Assembly: GCA_029263125.1 (NCBI GenBank)
Contig: JAJCYD010000011.1
Location: forward strand, 88,706-152,705
Length of the DNA stretch: 64,000 nucleotides
From: Solirubrobacteraceae bacterium
GTDB taxonomy: Bacteria; Actinomycetota; Thermoleophilia; Solirubrobacterales; Solirubrobacteraceae
Reading direction: 5' to 3'
Below are positions 16,629 through 24,609 of the stretch, in pieces. How positions within the stretch are numbered: position 1 is the stretch's first letter; each line of letters begins with the position of its first letter. The notes under the pieces are model-generated. The model had not been told where the DNA came from, made no database searches, and was given only the letters and a program-made list of their open reading frames with translations. A program made the position numbers and the translations under genes.

Positions 16629-16810
16629 CGGTGTGTCGAGGTTGCGCGCCGAAGGTTTGGACGACGGTCGAATGGTGTGCCCGTGCAGCGGGGCTACCGT
16701 GAATGCCAGCACCGCAGGCGGTCTTTCCCGTCGCCGGCGGAGCAGTGGCAATGCGGGCGCGCGTTCTGACCCGACGCGCGCGCGCAACCGTCCCTGGATC
16801 GCGAAGGCGA

Positions 16811-16844
16811 CAGGTCGGGACCGGCTCCTCCCGGTCCCGGCCTG
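16811..16844 (+). terminator. strong hairpin between the PH-like gene and glpK
   Basis: A 14-bp stem (CAGGTCGGGACCGG with CCGGTCCCGGCCTG, one G-T pair) closes a CTCCTC loop. There is no U-run, only TTCC. It probably ends the upstream operon. Because it lies about 20 nt before the glpK -10 box, it should be outside the glpK transcript if that is leaderless. The rest of gap 16629-16875 holds nothing recognisable. Confidence 0.5.
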
Positions 16845-16862
16845 TTCCTCCGCCGCTGCGGA

Positions 16863-16868
16863 TAGCGT
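16863..16868 (+). promoter_or_regulatory. -10 element (TAGCGT) of glpK
   Basis: TAGCGT ends 7 nt before the glpK GTG, and no ribosome site is present. It indicates a leaderless transcript and supports GTG 16876 as the start. Confidence 0.5.
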
Positions 16869-16875
16869 CCAGATC

Positions 16876-18363
16876 GTGATCCTCGCGATCGACCAGGGCA
16901 CGACGGGCACGACGTGCCTCGTCTTCGACGCCGAGGCGCAGCTCGCGGGTCGCGGCTATCGCGAGTTCGAGCAGCACTTCCCGCGACCCGGCTGGGTCGA
17001 GCACGACGCCGCGCAGATCTGGGACGTCACCCAAGCCGTCGCGCTTGAAGCACTCGACGACGCCGGCGCCGGGCCGGGCGATCTCCACGCGATCGGGATC
17101 ACCAACCAGCGAGAGACCGTCTGCGTCTGGGATCCCCGCACGGGCGAGCCGCTGCACCGCGCCCTGGTCTGGCAGGACCGTCGCACAGCAGCGCGCTGCG
17201 ACGAGCTGCGCGACGCCGGTCGCGAGCCGCTCGTGCGCACGCGCACCGGGCTCGTGCTCGATCCGTACTTCAGCGCCACGAAGATCGAGTGGCTGCTTGG
17301 CAACGTCGACGGGCTGCGCGAGCGCGCCGAGCAGGGACACGCGTGCTTCGGGACGATCGACGCGTGGCTGGTGTTCAAGCTCACCGGCGAGCACCGCACC
17401 GACGTCTCCAACGCCTCGCGCACGATGCTCTACGACATCGTCGGCGGCGACTGGGACGACGAGCTGCTGGCGCTGTTCGGCGACATTCCGCGCGCGAGCC
17501 TGCCCGAAGTGCTGCCGAGCATCGGCGAGTTCGGCACCGTGCGCGACGGGGCGCTCGGCGAGGGCCATGACGGCGTGCCGGTGTGCGGCATCGCCGGCGA
17601 CCAGCAGGCGGCGCTCTACGGCCAGGGCTGTCTTGATCCGGGCCTGGGCAAGAACACCTACGGCACCGGGTCCTTCGTGCTGCTCAACGCCGGCGACGAG
17701 GCACCCACGGCGCCGCCCGGCCTCCTGGCGACGGTCGCATGGGGGATCGCCGACCGCACGACCTACGCGCTGGAGGCCGCGATCTTCGTCACCGGCGCCG
17801 CGGTGCAATGGCTGCGCGACGGCCTCGGCGTCATCGAGCGCGCGTCGGACACCGAGGCGCTCGCGGCCTCACTGGACGGCAACGACGGCGTGTACTTCGT
17901 CCCGGCGCTCACCGGCCTCGGATCGCCGCACTGGGATCCCTACGCGCGCGGCACGATCGTCGGCCTCACGCGCGGCAGCACGCGCGCGCACCTCGCGCGC
18001 GCCACACTGGAGGCGATCGCATTGCAGACCGTTGACGCCGTGCGCGCGATGGAGCAGGCATCCGGCCAGCCACTGCAGGAGCTTCGCGCGGACGGCGGCG
18101 CGACCGTCAACGGCTGGCTGATGCAGTTTCAGGCCGACGTCCTCGGCGTGCCGATCGCGGTCGCGCAGATCGCCGAGACGACCGCGCTCGGCGCCGCGCT
18201 GCTCGCCGGCGTCGGCAGTGGAGCTTGGACGCAATCCGACGTGGCATCGAGGGAGGGAGAGCGAGCCCGCTACGAGCCGCGCATGGGAGCCGGCGAACGC
18301 TCCGCGCTCATCGACGACTGGCAGCGCGCCGTGCAGCGTGCCCGCGGGTGGGCACGGGGGTAA
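16876..18363 (+). CDS. glpK: glycerol kinase
   Basis: A 495-residue FGGY-family kinase phosphorylating glycerol to sn-glycerol-3-phosphate. Motifs are AIDQGTTGTTCLVFD at the N-terminus, HFPRPGWVEHDA, GITNQRETVCVWD, ALVWQDRRTA, and GKNTYGTGSFVLLNAG in the second domain. The family GLGSPHWDP region is also present. Length is standard. GTG 16876 was chosen because the DQGTTGT strand follows at once and a -10 box lies just upstream. The adjacent acyltransferase gene suggests a link to glycerolipid synthesis. No glpF or glpD is in the window. Confidence 0.96.
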   Translation: MILAIDQGTTGTTCLVFDAEAQLAGRGYREFEQHFPRPGWVEHDAAQIWDVTQAVALEALDDAGAGPGDLHAIGITNQRETVCVWDPRTGEPLHRALVWQDRRTAARCDELRDAGREPLVRTRTGLVLDPYFSATKIEWLLGNVDGLRERAEQGHACFGTIDAWLVFKLTGEHRTDVSNASRTMLYDIVGGDWDDELLALFGDIPRASLPEVLPSIGEFGTVRDGALGEGHDGVPVCGIAGDQQAALYGQGCLDPGLGKNTYGTGSFVLLNAGDEAPTAPPGLLATVAWGIADRTTYALEAAIFVTGAAVQWLRDGLGVIERASDTEALAASLDGNDGVYFVPALTGLGSPHWDPYARGTIVGLTRGSTRAHLARATLEAIALQTVDAVRAMEQASGQPLQELRADGGATVNGWLMQFQADVLGVPIAVAQIAETTALGAALLAGVGSGAWTQSDVASREGERARYEPRMGAGERSALIDDWQRAVQRARGWARG

Positions 18364-18366
18364 GGT
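18361..18366 (+). promoter_or_regulatory. -10 element (TAAGGT) of the acyltransferase gene
   Basis: TAAGGT overlaps the glpK stop codon and lies 7 nt before ATG 18374. It could give a separate leaderless message in addition to readthrough from glpK. Confidence 0.35.
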
Positions 18367-18373
18367 TTCGGGT

Positions 18374-19183
18374 ATGTCGAGGTTGCGTCGCAGCGAGCAG
18401 TTCGTCGGTGTCACGGACGCCTCGCACCGCGACCCGAGACCGGCCGAGCACTTCGACGCCTTTCACCAGCGCACGCGCGAGCGCGAGCCCGACGCCGTCT
18501 ACGAGGCCGTGCGCGTGCTCACGACGCTGTGGGCGTTCACGTTCTTCCGTGCCCGCTCGATCTCCAGCGAGAAGGTGCCGCAGTCGGGGCCGGTGATCCT
18601 CGCGCCCAACCACGGCTCGTTCATGGACCACTTCCTGCTCGCGGCGTTCATCAGGCGCAAGATCAGCTTCATGGCTAAGTCGCAGCTCTTCCAGCCGCCC
18701 GCGCAGTGGATTTACACCCACGGCGGCGTGTTCCCGCTGCGCCGCGGCCACCGCGACGAGGAGGCGTTCGTCACCGCGCGTGCCGTCCTTCGGCGCGGCG
18801 GCACGGTCGCGATGTACTGCGAGGGCTCGCGCTCGCGCGACGGCAAGCTCAACGAGCGCCCCAAGCCCGGCATCGGCCGCCTAGCCCTGGAGACCGGCGC
18901 GGCCGTCGTGCCGGTCGCGATCCATGGCTCCTCGAAGGTGCGCAATTGGCGCAAGGGCGAGTTTCCGAAGGTCACGGTCCAGTACGGCGATCCAATTCGC
19001 TGGGAGCCCGTCGACGCGCCCACCCGCGACCAGCAGATGGCCGTCGCCGAGGAGATCTTCGGCGACATCAAGGTCCTCTTCGCGGGCCTGGAGTCACTCG
19101 GACGCAAGGGTGTCCTGGCGCGCGTGCGCGAGCAGCGACGGCTCGAGCGCCGGCGCGGCAAGAAGCGCGCTGCCACCGTGTAG
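18374..19183 (+). CDS. 1-acylglycerol-3-phosphate acyltransferase (PlsC-like)
   Basis: A 269-residue PlsC-type acyltransferase. The HX4D catalytic motif is NHGSFMD (His80, Asp85). MAKSQLFQP and GVFPLRRGHRDEEAF are the second block, and YCEGSRSRDG stands in for the EGTRS phosphate-binding motif. Membership implies transfer of acyl chains to lysophosphatidate at the inner membrane face. Adjacency to glpK fits phospholipid synthesis from glycerol. The Lys/Arg-rich C-terminus may aid membrane binding. Confidence 0.88.
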   Translation: MSRLRRSEQFVGVTDASHRDPRPAEHFDAFHQRTREREPDAVYEAVRVLTTLWAFTFFRARSISSEKVPQSGPVILAPNHGSFMDHFLLAAFIRRKISFMAKSQLFQPPAQWIYTHGGVFPLRRGHRDEEAFVTARAVLRRGGTVAMYCEGSRSRDGKLNERPKPGIGRLALETGAAVVPVAIHGSSKVRNWRKGEFPKVTVQYGDPIRWEPVDAPTRDQQMAVAEEIFGDIKVLFAGLESLGRKGVLARVREQRRLERRRGKKRAATV

Positions 19184-19298
19184 CGCATCGACGCCACCTC
19201 CAGACGATCGGGCTCGCCGCGGCATCGCGCTCGCCCCGCATGCCCGGCCCGGTCGCGCCCCGCGGGGACGAAGCCGAGCGCCATCAACGGCGACCAGA

Positions 19299-21590
19299 TC
19301 AGCGCCGGACGCTCTCGCAGTTGGCCGCGACGATGTCGATTGCTTCGGCGAAGGCGACGTCGTTGCCGTCGCCGCAGTCGATGCGGTCGACGGAACCGTC
19401 GATCGCGTTGATGCGATCGTCGCCCTCGTCACCGGTGATGATGTCTGAGTCCAGGCCACCGAAGATGCGGTCGTTGCCGGGCCCGCCGGAGATCGTGTCG
19501 TTGCCCCGGTCGCCGTTGAGGAAGTCGTCGCCCTCGTTGCCCAGCACGGTGTCGTCGTCCTGGCGCCCGTACATCTCGTCGTTGCCAAGGCCCCCGTGCA
19601 GGACGTCGTCGCCGTTCTCGCCGTCGACGTAGTCGTCGCCCCCGTTGCCGAACAGCTCGTCGTTGCCGTCGGCGCCGAAGATCGAGTCCTTGCCGTCGGT
19701 CCCGGTGAGCCGGTCATTGCCCGCGGTGCCGGGGATGATCTTCGAGGTCGGCGGAGCGTCCGTCGATGGCTCCGGCGGGGCCTGGATGACCGTCTCGCAG
19801 CTGCGCAGGCGGTCGCGCGACGGGGCCGTGTTCTCGACGTAGACCGTATCGCGGCCCGACCCGCAGTTCACGTCATCCGCGTCGCCGTCGGCGACGCGGA
19901 TGACGTCGTTGCCCGAGCCGCCGAGGATCGTGTCCTCGCCGGGTCCGCCGACGATCTCGTCGTTGCCGGTGGACGTCGAGATGTAGTCGTCGCCGCTACC
20001 GCCGTCGACGACATCGTTGCCCGAGGACGTGAGGATCCGGTCGCGCCCGGCGTCGCCGCGAACGACGTCGTTGCCCTCGCGCGAGAAGATGCGGTCGCCG
20101 GCGGTACCGCCGTCGATGGTGTCGTCGCCCGGACCGCCGTCGATCTTCTCGCTGCCCGGACCGCCGCGCAGCGTGTCGTTGCCCGCGCCCCCGTCGAGGT
20201 TGTCGCTCCCGCGGAAGCCGTCGATGAAGTCGTTTCCGGGACCGCCGTCCAGCAGCGTGTCGTTGCCGAGGCCGCTCTCGATGATCTTGTCGTCGCCGGG
20301 ACCGCCGTAGGCGACGTCGTCGCCGTCGCCGGGATCGAGGAAGTCGTTGTCGCCGCCGCCCTCCAGCTCGTCGTTGCCCGTGCCGCCGAACAGGCCGTCG
20401 GATCCCGCCCCGCCGAGCAGCGAGTCGTTGCCGGCGCCGCCGCTGAGCCGGTCGTTGCCGTCGCCGCCGTCCATCAGGTCGCTGGAGCCGCCGCCGCTGA
20501 GCACGTCGTTTCCGGCGCCACCGAACAGGCTGTCGCGACGTCGCCCGCCACGCAGCAGGTCGTCGCCGCCCAGGCCGAAGATGCTGTCACGCCCGCGCGA
20601 GCCCGTGATCTGATCGGGGCCCTCGGTGCCGACCTTGACGGCGAGGCCGGGCTGCGCTGCCAGCGCCCGCGGATGGCGGCGCTTGCCCAGGCGCTGCACG
20701 CCGAGGCGCCTGTAGCTGAGCGTCGAGATCACCGAGACGGTCCCGGAGCCGCGGTCTGCGATGTACAGACGGGGACCTGAGTCGGCGTAGGCCGGTGCAC
20801 CCGGGCCCGTCCCCGTGCGCAGGCGCTTGACGAGGCGTTCGGTGTTGAGGCTGGCCACCGCGGCCACGCGCTCGCCGCGATTGGCGCCGACGACCGCGCG
20901 GGTTCCGGTGGGCGAGATCGTCAACGACGCGCCGACGCCGCGCTTGAGGTTGATCTTCGCCCGCCGCCGGCCGGTGATGCGATCCAGCCCGTGCAGGTAG
21001 CCGTTGGTGGTGCTCACCCACACCAGGCGGCCCGAGCGGGGGAACGCCACGCCGCCGGGCGACGCGCCCTTCTTCGTGCGCCGGATCAGCCGCTTGCCCT
21101 CGACGTCGACGAGCCCGACGCGGCGGCCCAGGACGACCGCGGCCCGCAGCCCGTCCGAGGAGATCGCGAGGTCGCCCGGCTTTGCGCCCTTGAGGTTGAC
21201 CCCGCCGGTCCTCGTCATCGTCGCCGTCTGCACGATGTCGATCGCTCCGCGCCGCGCCGCCAGCAGCCGGGTGCCGTCGCGCGACAGCGCCAGCGAGCTG
21301 ATCGGGCGGCGCAGCGTGACGGCTGCGGCGATCTCGCGCGTCGCGAGATCGAGCGCCACCACGCGCCGCCCGCTGGCGACGTACGCGCGCGAGCCGTCGG
21401 GCGCCGCGGCGACCGCGCGCGTCGGCGCGCCGAGATCCAGGCGCGCGACGACCTTGTCGGCGGGAACGTCGGTGAGGATCAGCTCGTTCGTGCCGGTCGC
21501 GACGACGATCGCGCGAGCGTCGGCGGCGGTCGCGACCGCCAGCGTGACACCGGCGGTGGCCAGCAGCAGCGTGATCGGGTGACGGAGCAT
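19299..21590 (-). CDS. secreted beta-propeller protein with RTX calcium-binding repeats
   Basis: A 763-residue exported protein. A signal peptide ends near ATAADARA (about 26). Residues about 27-320 form YVTN/NHL-like propeller blades (AAAPDGSRAYVASG, LALSRDGTRLLAARRG, TISPTGTRAVVGANRG). From about 330 to the end are many RTX nonapeptides of the GGxGxDxL type (GGAGNDVLSGG, GGPGDDKIIE), interrupted near 550-620 by a short insert with cysteine pairs. RTX turns bind calcium and fold outside the cell. A Sec signal replaces the usual type I secretion signal and no type I exporter is nearby. The metallo-hydrolase lies 51 nt upstream on the same strand. Confidence 0.85.
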   Translation of the reverse strand: MLRHPITLLLATAGVTLAVATAADARAIVVATGTNELILTDVPADKVVARLDLGAPTRAVAAAPDGSRAYVASGRRVVALDLATREIAAAVTLRRPISSLALSRDGTRLLAARRGAIDIVQTATMTRTGGVNLKGAKPGDLAISSDGLRAAVVLGRRVGLVDVEGKRLIRRTKKGASPGGVAFPRSGRLVWVSTTNGYLHGLDRITGRRRAKINLKRGVGASLTISPTGTRAVVGANRGERVAAVASLNTERLVKRLRTGTGPGAPAYADSGPRLYIADRGSGTVSVISTLSYRRLGVQRLGKRRHPRALAAQPGLAVKVGTEGPDQITGSRGRDSIFGLGGDDLLRGGRRRDSLFGGAGNDVLSGGGSSDLMDGGDGNDRLSGGAGNDSLLGGAGSDGLFGGTGNDELEGGGDNDFLDPGDGDDVAYGGPGDDKIIESGLGNDTLLDGGPGNDFIDGFRGSDNLDGGAGNDTLRGGPGSEKIDGGPGDDTIDGGTAGDRIFSREGNDVVRGDAGRDRILTSSGNDVVDGGSGDDYISTSTGNDEIVGGPGEDTILGGSGNDVIRVADGDADDVNCGSGRDTVYVENTAPSRDRLRSCETVIQAPPEPSTDAPPTSKIIPGTAGNDRLTGTDGKDSIFGADGNDELFGNGGDDYVDGENGDDVLHGGLGNDEMYGRQDDDTVLGNEGDDFLNGDRGNDTISGGPGNDRIFGGLDSDIITGDEGDDRINAIDGSVDRIDCGDGNDVAFAEAIDIVAANCESVRR

Positions 21591-21641
21591 GTCCGACCCA
21601 CAACGCCTGCGAGGTGCCGAGGTTGCGCCGCGGTCGGGCGC

Positions 21642-22544
21642 TCAGGCGTAGGTGGGCTCCAGCGCCGGCCAATGCTGCGCGTCGTGGCCGCAGATGACGA
21701 CGGCGTCCGGCGTGCGGCCGACGTAGTCGCGCAGCGCCGCGAGCGAGCGGAGATAGAGCGGCTCGTCGGCGAGGAAGATCGGGACGAGGTCGTCGTCGAT
21801 CGCGCGGCGGATGTAGGCGGCGTCGCCGGTCAGCAGGAGCGTGCGATCCTCCAGCGCCAGCAGGACGGATTGGTGGCCGAGGGTGTGGCCGGGCGTGGAG
21901 AGCAGCAGCACCGAGCCGTCGCCGAAGAGGTCCAGCGTCCGCTCGAATCCGGCACGCGCGCAGGCGTCGGGACCGCGGTGGTCGACGGTGCGCCAATCCC
22001 ATGGCTGGTCGAAGTGCTCGTGGCGGTAGCCCTCGGCGAACCCGCCCGCGCAGGCTGCGCGCCACTCCGCCTCGTCGACGACGAACGTCGCGTGTGGGAA
22101 CTGCGATGCGCCGCTTGCGTGGTCGTTGTGCAGGTGGGTCATGACGACCGTGGAGATCTGCTCGGGCTCGATGCCAAGCGCGCGCAGTCGTTCGGGCGCC
22201 GACTCGCCCGCGCCCTGGCGGGCGGGCAGGAGCCACGCCTGGCGGCGGCCGAGGCTGGTGCGCGCGCCGTCCTGGACGGAGGCGTGAAATCCGGTGTCGA
22301 TCAGCAACCGGCCCGCGGTGGGGTGCTCGACGAGGAAGACCGGGACCGGCACCCAGCTCCAGCGCGAGCGCGGGGTCGTCAGGCCGATGCCGCGCAACCG
22401 CGACAGCGGCCCACTCGGGCGATCCAGGGCGCGCGGCGGGAGCAGGACCTCACCGCAGCGCAACGGCCGGACCCGCACGGTCGCGCCGTCGCGGCGGCCG
22501 GGCAGCGGGAGGCGGGCCGGCTCGGGCTGTGTCAAGACCGCCAT
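21642..22544 (-). CDS. metallo-beta-lactamase-fold hydrolase, lactonase-like
   Basis: A 300-residue MBL-fold enzyme. The dinuclear zinc motif is THLHNDH (His137, His139, Asp141, His142). STPGHTLGH, LTGDAAYI and ICGHDAQH supply the remaining ligands. The layout (PVPVFLVEHPTAGRLLIDTGFH before the motif) resembles N-acyl-homoserine lactonases of the AiiA type, but substrate is not proven. ATG 22544 has TAGCCT 9 nt upstream. It is divergent from a membrane protein gene through a symmetric promoter. Confidence 0.85.
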   Translation of the reverse strand: MAVLTQPEPARLPLPGRRDGATVRVRPLRCGEVLLPPRALDRPSGPLSRLRGIGLTTPRSRWSWVPVPVFLVEHPTAGRLLIDTGFHASVQDGARTSLGRRQAWLLPARQGAGESAPERLRALGIEPEQISTVVMTHLHNDHASGASQFPHATFVVDEAEWRAACAGGFAEGYRHEHFDQPWDWRTVDHRGPDACARAGFERTLDLFGDGSVLLLSTPGHTLGHQSVLLALEDRTLLLTGDAAYIRRAIDDDLVPIFLADEPLYLRSLAALRDYVGRTPDAVVICGHDAQHWPALEPTYA

Positions 22545-22551
22545 CGCGATC

Positions 22552-22585
22552 GCAGGCTATCCGTGACGGCGCGCGGATAGCCTGC
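22552..22585. promoter_or_regulatory. mirror-image divergent leaderless promoters
   Basis: A perfect 11-bp inverted repeat, GCAGGCTATCC (22552-22562) and GGATAGCCTGC (22575-22585), with a 12-nt centre. Each arm contains a TAGCCT -10 box. The leftward box is 9 nt from the hydrolase ATG (22544) and the rightward box 7 nt from ATG 22591. The centre could bind one regulator controlling both genes. Confidence 0.55.
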
Positions 22586-22590
22586 GCCCG

Positions 22591-23085
22591 ATGGCGCCGC
22601 TACCAGTCCCCGCGTCGACCCGCTGGCAGGGGCCGGTGCGCATCGCGGTCGCGATCTTCCTCGCCGGCGTCCTGGTCGTGTGGCTCGTCAAGCCGATCGG
22701 CAACGCGTGTCCGGATCTGAACGTGGTCGTGGCGGGCAGCAGCGCCAGCTCGTCGCCATCGTTCTCGCCGCCGCTGACGCGGACGTGCACCTACACGATC
22801 GCAGGCGGCACCAGGGCGACGGCGAGGTACGTCCCGTGGCTGGATTGGCTCGTGCTGCTGGTCGCCGCCGCGGCGGTCGCGGGCGTTGCCGGTGCCCTGT
22901 CGCCGGCCGCGCGCGGGGGCGGGGGACAGCGGCCGCCGCGCGAGGACCCGGCCGCGCGTGGAGGCGGGGGACGCCGGCCGCTGCCAGCGCGCGAGGACCA
23001 CGCGCCGGCGCCATCGGGAGAGCGCGACGAGGCCGAGCGCGAGCGCGCGCGTCGCGAGCGGGCACAGCGAAACCGCCCGCGGTAG
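22591..23085 (+). CDS. two-helix membrane protein, unknown
   Basis: A 164-residue protein with one membrane helix near residues 17-34 (VRIAVAIFLAGVLVVWLV) and a second near 86-107 (LVLLVAAAAVAGVAGAL). A 50-residue loop between them contains two Cys (NACPDL, TRTCTY) and should face outside. The C-terminal 60 residues are Gly/Arg/Pro-rich and very charged. No family was recognised. It shares the mirror promoter with the lactonase-like gene. Confidence 0.6.
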   Translation: MAPLPVPASTRWQGPVRIAVAIFLAGVLVVWLVKPIGNACPDLNVVVAGSSASSSPSFSPPLTRTCTYTIAGGTRATARYVPWLDWLVLLVAAAAVAGVAGALSPAARGGGGQRPPREDPAARGGGGRRPLPAREDHAPAPSGERDEAERERARRERAQRNRPR

Positions 23086-23093
23086 CGAGCGGC

Positions 23094-23465
23094 CTACGTC
23101 GCCCAGGGCACGTCGATCGAGTGCTCGTCGGGCGCGTCACGCGCGACGACGTACTCGGCGGGCTCTTCCTCCGACGGGTTCTCCAGCAGGTGCGTCTCGC
23201 GCGGAGGGACATAGGCCATGTCGCCCGGCTCAAGGCTGAAGGCGTGCTCGAGACCCTCGCCCCAGCGCACGTTCAGCCGCCCGGAGAGCATGTAGACGGC
23301 CGATTCGCAGTCGGCGTGGTAGTGCGGTCGCGACTGCGCGCCGGCCGGAACGCGGAAGACGCCCATGTAGATGTTCTCCGCACCGGTCGTCGTCGGCGAT
23401 ACCTCGCTGGGGCCCAGCACTCCGGGGAGGCGCACACGATCGGATCGGGACTTGACGACCTTCAT
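23094..23465 (-). CDS. cupin-domain protein
   Basis: A 123-residue single-domain cupin. Motif 1 is visible as SRPHYHADCESAVYMLSGRL (His, His and Glu ligands) and motif 2 as GDMAYVPPRETHLLEN with the final His. Such proteins bind a divalent metal and range from isomerases to dioxygenases or sugar-binding regulators. ATG 23465 was chosen because a TACCCT box ends 8 nt upstream. It is convergent with the unknown membrane protein. Confidence 0.85.
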   Translation of the reverse strand: MKVVKSRSDRVRLPGVLGPSEVSPTTTGAENIYMGVFRVPAGAQSRPHYHADCESAVYMLSGRLNVRWGEGLEHAFSLEPGDMAYVPPRETHLLENPSEEEPAEYVVARDAPDEHSIDVPWAT

Positions 23466-23473
23466 GGTCGCCA

Positions 23474-23479
23474 AGGGTA
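23474..23479 (-). promoter_or_regulatory. -10 element (TACCCT) of the cupin gene
   Basis: The minus strand reads TACCCT, 8 nt, then ATG 23465. It rules out a TTG start further upstream, which would sit inside the promoter. Confidence 0.45.
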
Positions 23480-23550
23480 CTCTCAGATCCGATTGTCGGA
23501 AACCCGCAGGTCTGAATTCGTCAGATCGGCTCGGTTCGTCGAGCGCGCCG

Positions 23551-24378
23551 TCAGGTCGTCATGCCGGTCCACTGACCGCCGGTGATGTTCAGCGTCTGGC
23601 CGTGGACGAAGTTCGACCACGGCGAGCAGAGAAAGAAGACCCCGCCGGCGGCTTCCTCGGGCGTGCCCGGCCGGCCGAGCGGGATGACCATCGAGGACAT
23701 CCCGCGCAGCTGCTCGGGGATCCCGAGCTGCACCGTCTCGCCCGCGATCTGCATCGTGTTCTTTTCGTCCTTGGCGGCCGTCAGGCGGGTGTCGATGAAG
23801 CCGAACGCGACCGCGTTGACGTTGATCTTGAACTGGCCCCACTCCTTGGCGAGGGTCTTCGTCAGGCCCACGACGGCGGCCTTGCCGGCGGCGTAGTTGG
23901 CCTGCCCCGCGTTGCCCATCGTGCCGGAGGTCGACGACACGTTGACGACCTTGCGAAAGACCTCGACGCCCTCCTCGCGCTCCTTCTTGGCGGGCTCGCG
24001 CAGATGCGGCGCGGCTGCCCGGCAGACGCGGAACGGGACGACCGTGTGGATGTCGAGCATCCGCTGAAACTGCTCGTCGGTCATCTTGTGCGCCATGCCG
24101 TCGATCGTGTATCCGGCGTTGTTGACGACGATGTCGAGGCGCCCCCAGGCGTCGATCGCGGCTCCGACGAGCGCGTCGCACGCCCCCGGCGCGGTCAGGT
24201 CGCCGGCGTGGACGGCCGTCTCGCCGGCGATCTGCGCGGCGGTCTGCTCAGCGAGGTCGCCGTCGAGGTCGTTGATGAGCACGCTCGCACCGTGCTCGCA
24301 GAGCAGCTGCGCGGTCGCGCGCCCGATCCCGCGCGCTGAGCCGGTGACGATCGCGACCCTGCCGTCGAGTACTCCCAT
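23551..24378 (-). CDS. SDR oxidoreductase, FabG-like
   Basis: A 275-residue short-chain dehydrogenase. The cofactor motif is VTGSARGIGRA, with an acidic INDLDGD after strand 2 that suggests NAD(H) preference. NNAG, catalytic Ser in NVSSTSG, and YAAGK (Tyr and Lys) are present. A longer segment near 195-230 (IDTRLTAAKDEKNTM) is unusual for FabG. AAGGAG lies upstream of ATG 24378. It is divergent from a LysR gene and a probable target of it. The substrate is likely a 3-hydroxyacyl thioester or related alcohol. Confidence 0.9.
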   Translation of the reverse strand: MGVLDGRVAIVTGSARGIGRATAQLLCEHGASVLINDLDGDLAEQTAAQIAGETAVHAGDLTAPGACDALVGAAIDAWGRLDIVVNNAGYTIDGMAHKMTDEQFQRMLDIHTVVPFRVCRAAAPHLREPAKKEREEGVEVFRKVVNVSSTSGTMGNAGQANYAAGKAAVVGLTKTLAKEWGQFKINVNAVAFGFIDTRLTAAKDEKNTMQIAGETVQLGIPEQLRGMSSMVIPLGRPGTPEEAAGGVFFLCSPWSNFVHGQTLNITGGQWTGMTT

Positions 24379-24414
24379 ATGGCGTGCGCTCCTTGGCTGT
24401 CGTTGGGGAGACCA

Positions 24415-24517
24415 ATGATCCACAGATCATCGATGTCCCGGGGCACGCCCGATCAGCCGAACGTCAGTCTGGTCTCACCCGCCACCCCGCCGGACGGAGG
24501 ACGTCAGTCCGGCGGGG
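24415..24517. promoter_or_regulatory. SDR-LysR intergenic control region with nested repeats
   Basis: Three elements lie in the 231-nt gap. ATGATC-CACA-GATCAT (24415-24430) is a perfect palindrome. ACGTCAGTCYGG occurs twice in direct orientation at 24461 and 24501, exactly 40 bp apart, a whole number of helical turns. CCCCGCCGGAC-N11-GTCCGGCGGGG (24485-24517) is a perfect 11-bp inverted repeat whose loop contains part of the second direct repeat. LysR regulators often bind two phased sites between divergent genes. The assignment is inference. Confidence 0.45.
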
Positions 24518-24597
24518 CGCGATGGCGGGAGGAGGCAACAGGGCCATGGTCGCGGCTGGGCACTCAAATGTCCAAGACCGGATCTCACAACAGGTCA

Positions 24598-24603
24598 TAA
24601 GCT
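24598..24603 (+). promoter_or_regulatory. -10 element (TAAGCT) of the LysR gene
   Basis: TAAGCT ends 6 nt before ATG 24610, with no ribosome site between. Confidence 0.4.
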
Positions 24604-24609
24604 GGCTGC

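Noticed and set aside
19299..20640. DNA-level tandem repeat or satellite in the RTX region
   Set aside because: Repetition is explained by the encoded nonapeptide repeats; the copies differ at many synonymous and non-synonymous positions.
19596..20780. Open plus-strand frame opposite the RTX repeats, with a repetitive valine/alanine-rich translation
   Set aside because: Its repetitiveness is only the complement of the RTX repeat codons. There is no ribosome site or promoter, and the minus-strand protein has signal peptide and domains.
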